Shown piece by piece: positions 8,453 through 8,470 of a stretch of 8,470 nt of DNA (positions are counted from its first letter, which is position 1; every line of letters starts with the position of its first letter). The stretch covers positions 1 through 8,470 of the forward strand of contig JAPFCT010000395.1 in assembly GCA_026169575.1 (NCBI GenBank), written 5' to 3'. The position numbers were made by a program, and so were the translations under genes. This DNA is from Faecalimonas sp. Lineage in GTDB: Bacteria; Bacillota_A; Clostridia; Lachnospirales; Lachnospiraceae. The notes under the pieces were generated by a model that saw only the letters and a program-made list of their open reading frames with translations, did not search any database and was not told the DNA's origin.

Positions 8453-8470
8453 TTACGCGCAGTCTACCAC
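8453..8470 (-). other. Possible last codons of an upstream gene
   Basis: One minus-strand frame reads V-V-D-C-A then TAA (8453-8455), 36 nt before the hisIE start. The spacing fits the end of an upstream his operon gene, but five codons cannot identify it and chance is a real possibility. No promoter is recognisable in the remaining bases 8417-8452, which agrees with hisIE being inside an operon. Confidence 0.2.

Overview
The window looks like ordinary chromosome from a low-to-moderate G+C anaerobic Firmicute, most likely the family Lachnospiraceae (Dorea, Mediterraneibacter or Blautia type). The reasons are strong AGGAGG-type ribosome binding sites, a cytoplasmic GH2 beta-galactosidase of the Firmicute type, a DegV protein, a YibE/YibF pair, and a HisIE carrying a HisF-like N-terminal domain, a layout I recall from this family. 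The genus is inference; there is no rRNA or other marker gene. I see no mobile element, CRISPR array, tRNA or rRNA gene.

Layout, left to right. Positions 1-2801 (minus) hold a large beta-galactosidase gene whose 3' end lies beyond the left edge. It has its own promoter and two small palindromes upstream. Positions 2917-4928 (minus) hold a two-gene operon, yibE then yibF, with a 4-base ATGA overlap; both are related multi-pass membrane proteins of unknown function. A clear promoter precedes yibE. Next is a long hairpin terminator and the degV gene (5182-6027, minus), which encodes a fatty-acid-binding protein of the DegV/FakB type. A divergent tetR-family regulator gene (6177-6698, plus) shares a 149-bp control region with degV. 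That region holds two promoters and two palindromes placed over the tetR start site and the degV -10 box. Convergent with tetR, and only 2 bp away, is a gene for a small single-pass membrane protein (6701-7006, minus). Upstream of it, after a perfect 14-bp hairpin, is a histidine biosynthesis gene (7136-8416, minus) encoding a HisF-like/HisI/HisE fusion. Its upstream neighbour, probably more his genes, lies beyond the right edge.

How the genes relate. Four functions are side by side: lactose or galactoside hydrolysis, an uncharacterised YibE/F membrane system, exogenous fatty-acid handling with its likely regulator, and steps 2 and 3 of histidine biosynthesis. Apart from yibE-yibF and tetR-degV there is no evidence that they work together.

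No clearly new system is visible. The points most worth a second look are the HisF-like domain that has lost both catalytic aspartates, the altered motifs in the fused HisI domain, and the tetR-degV control region. Family assignments were made by reading motifs from memory, without a database search.
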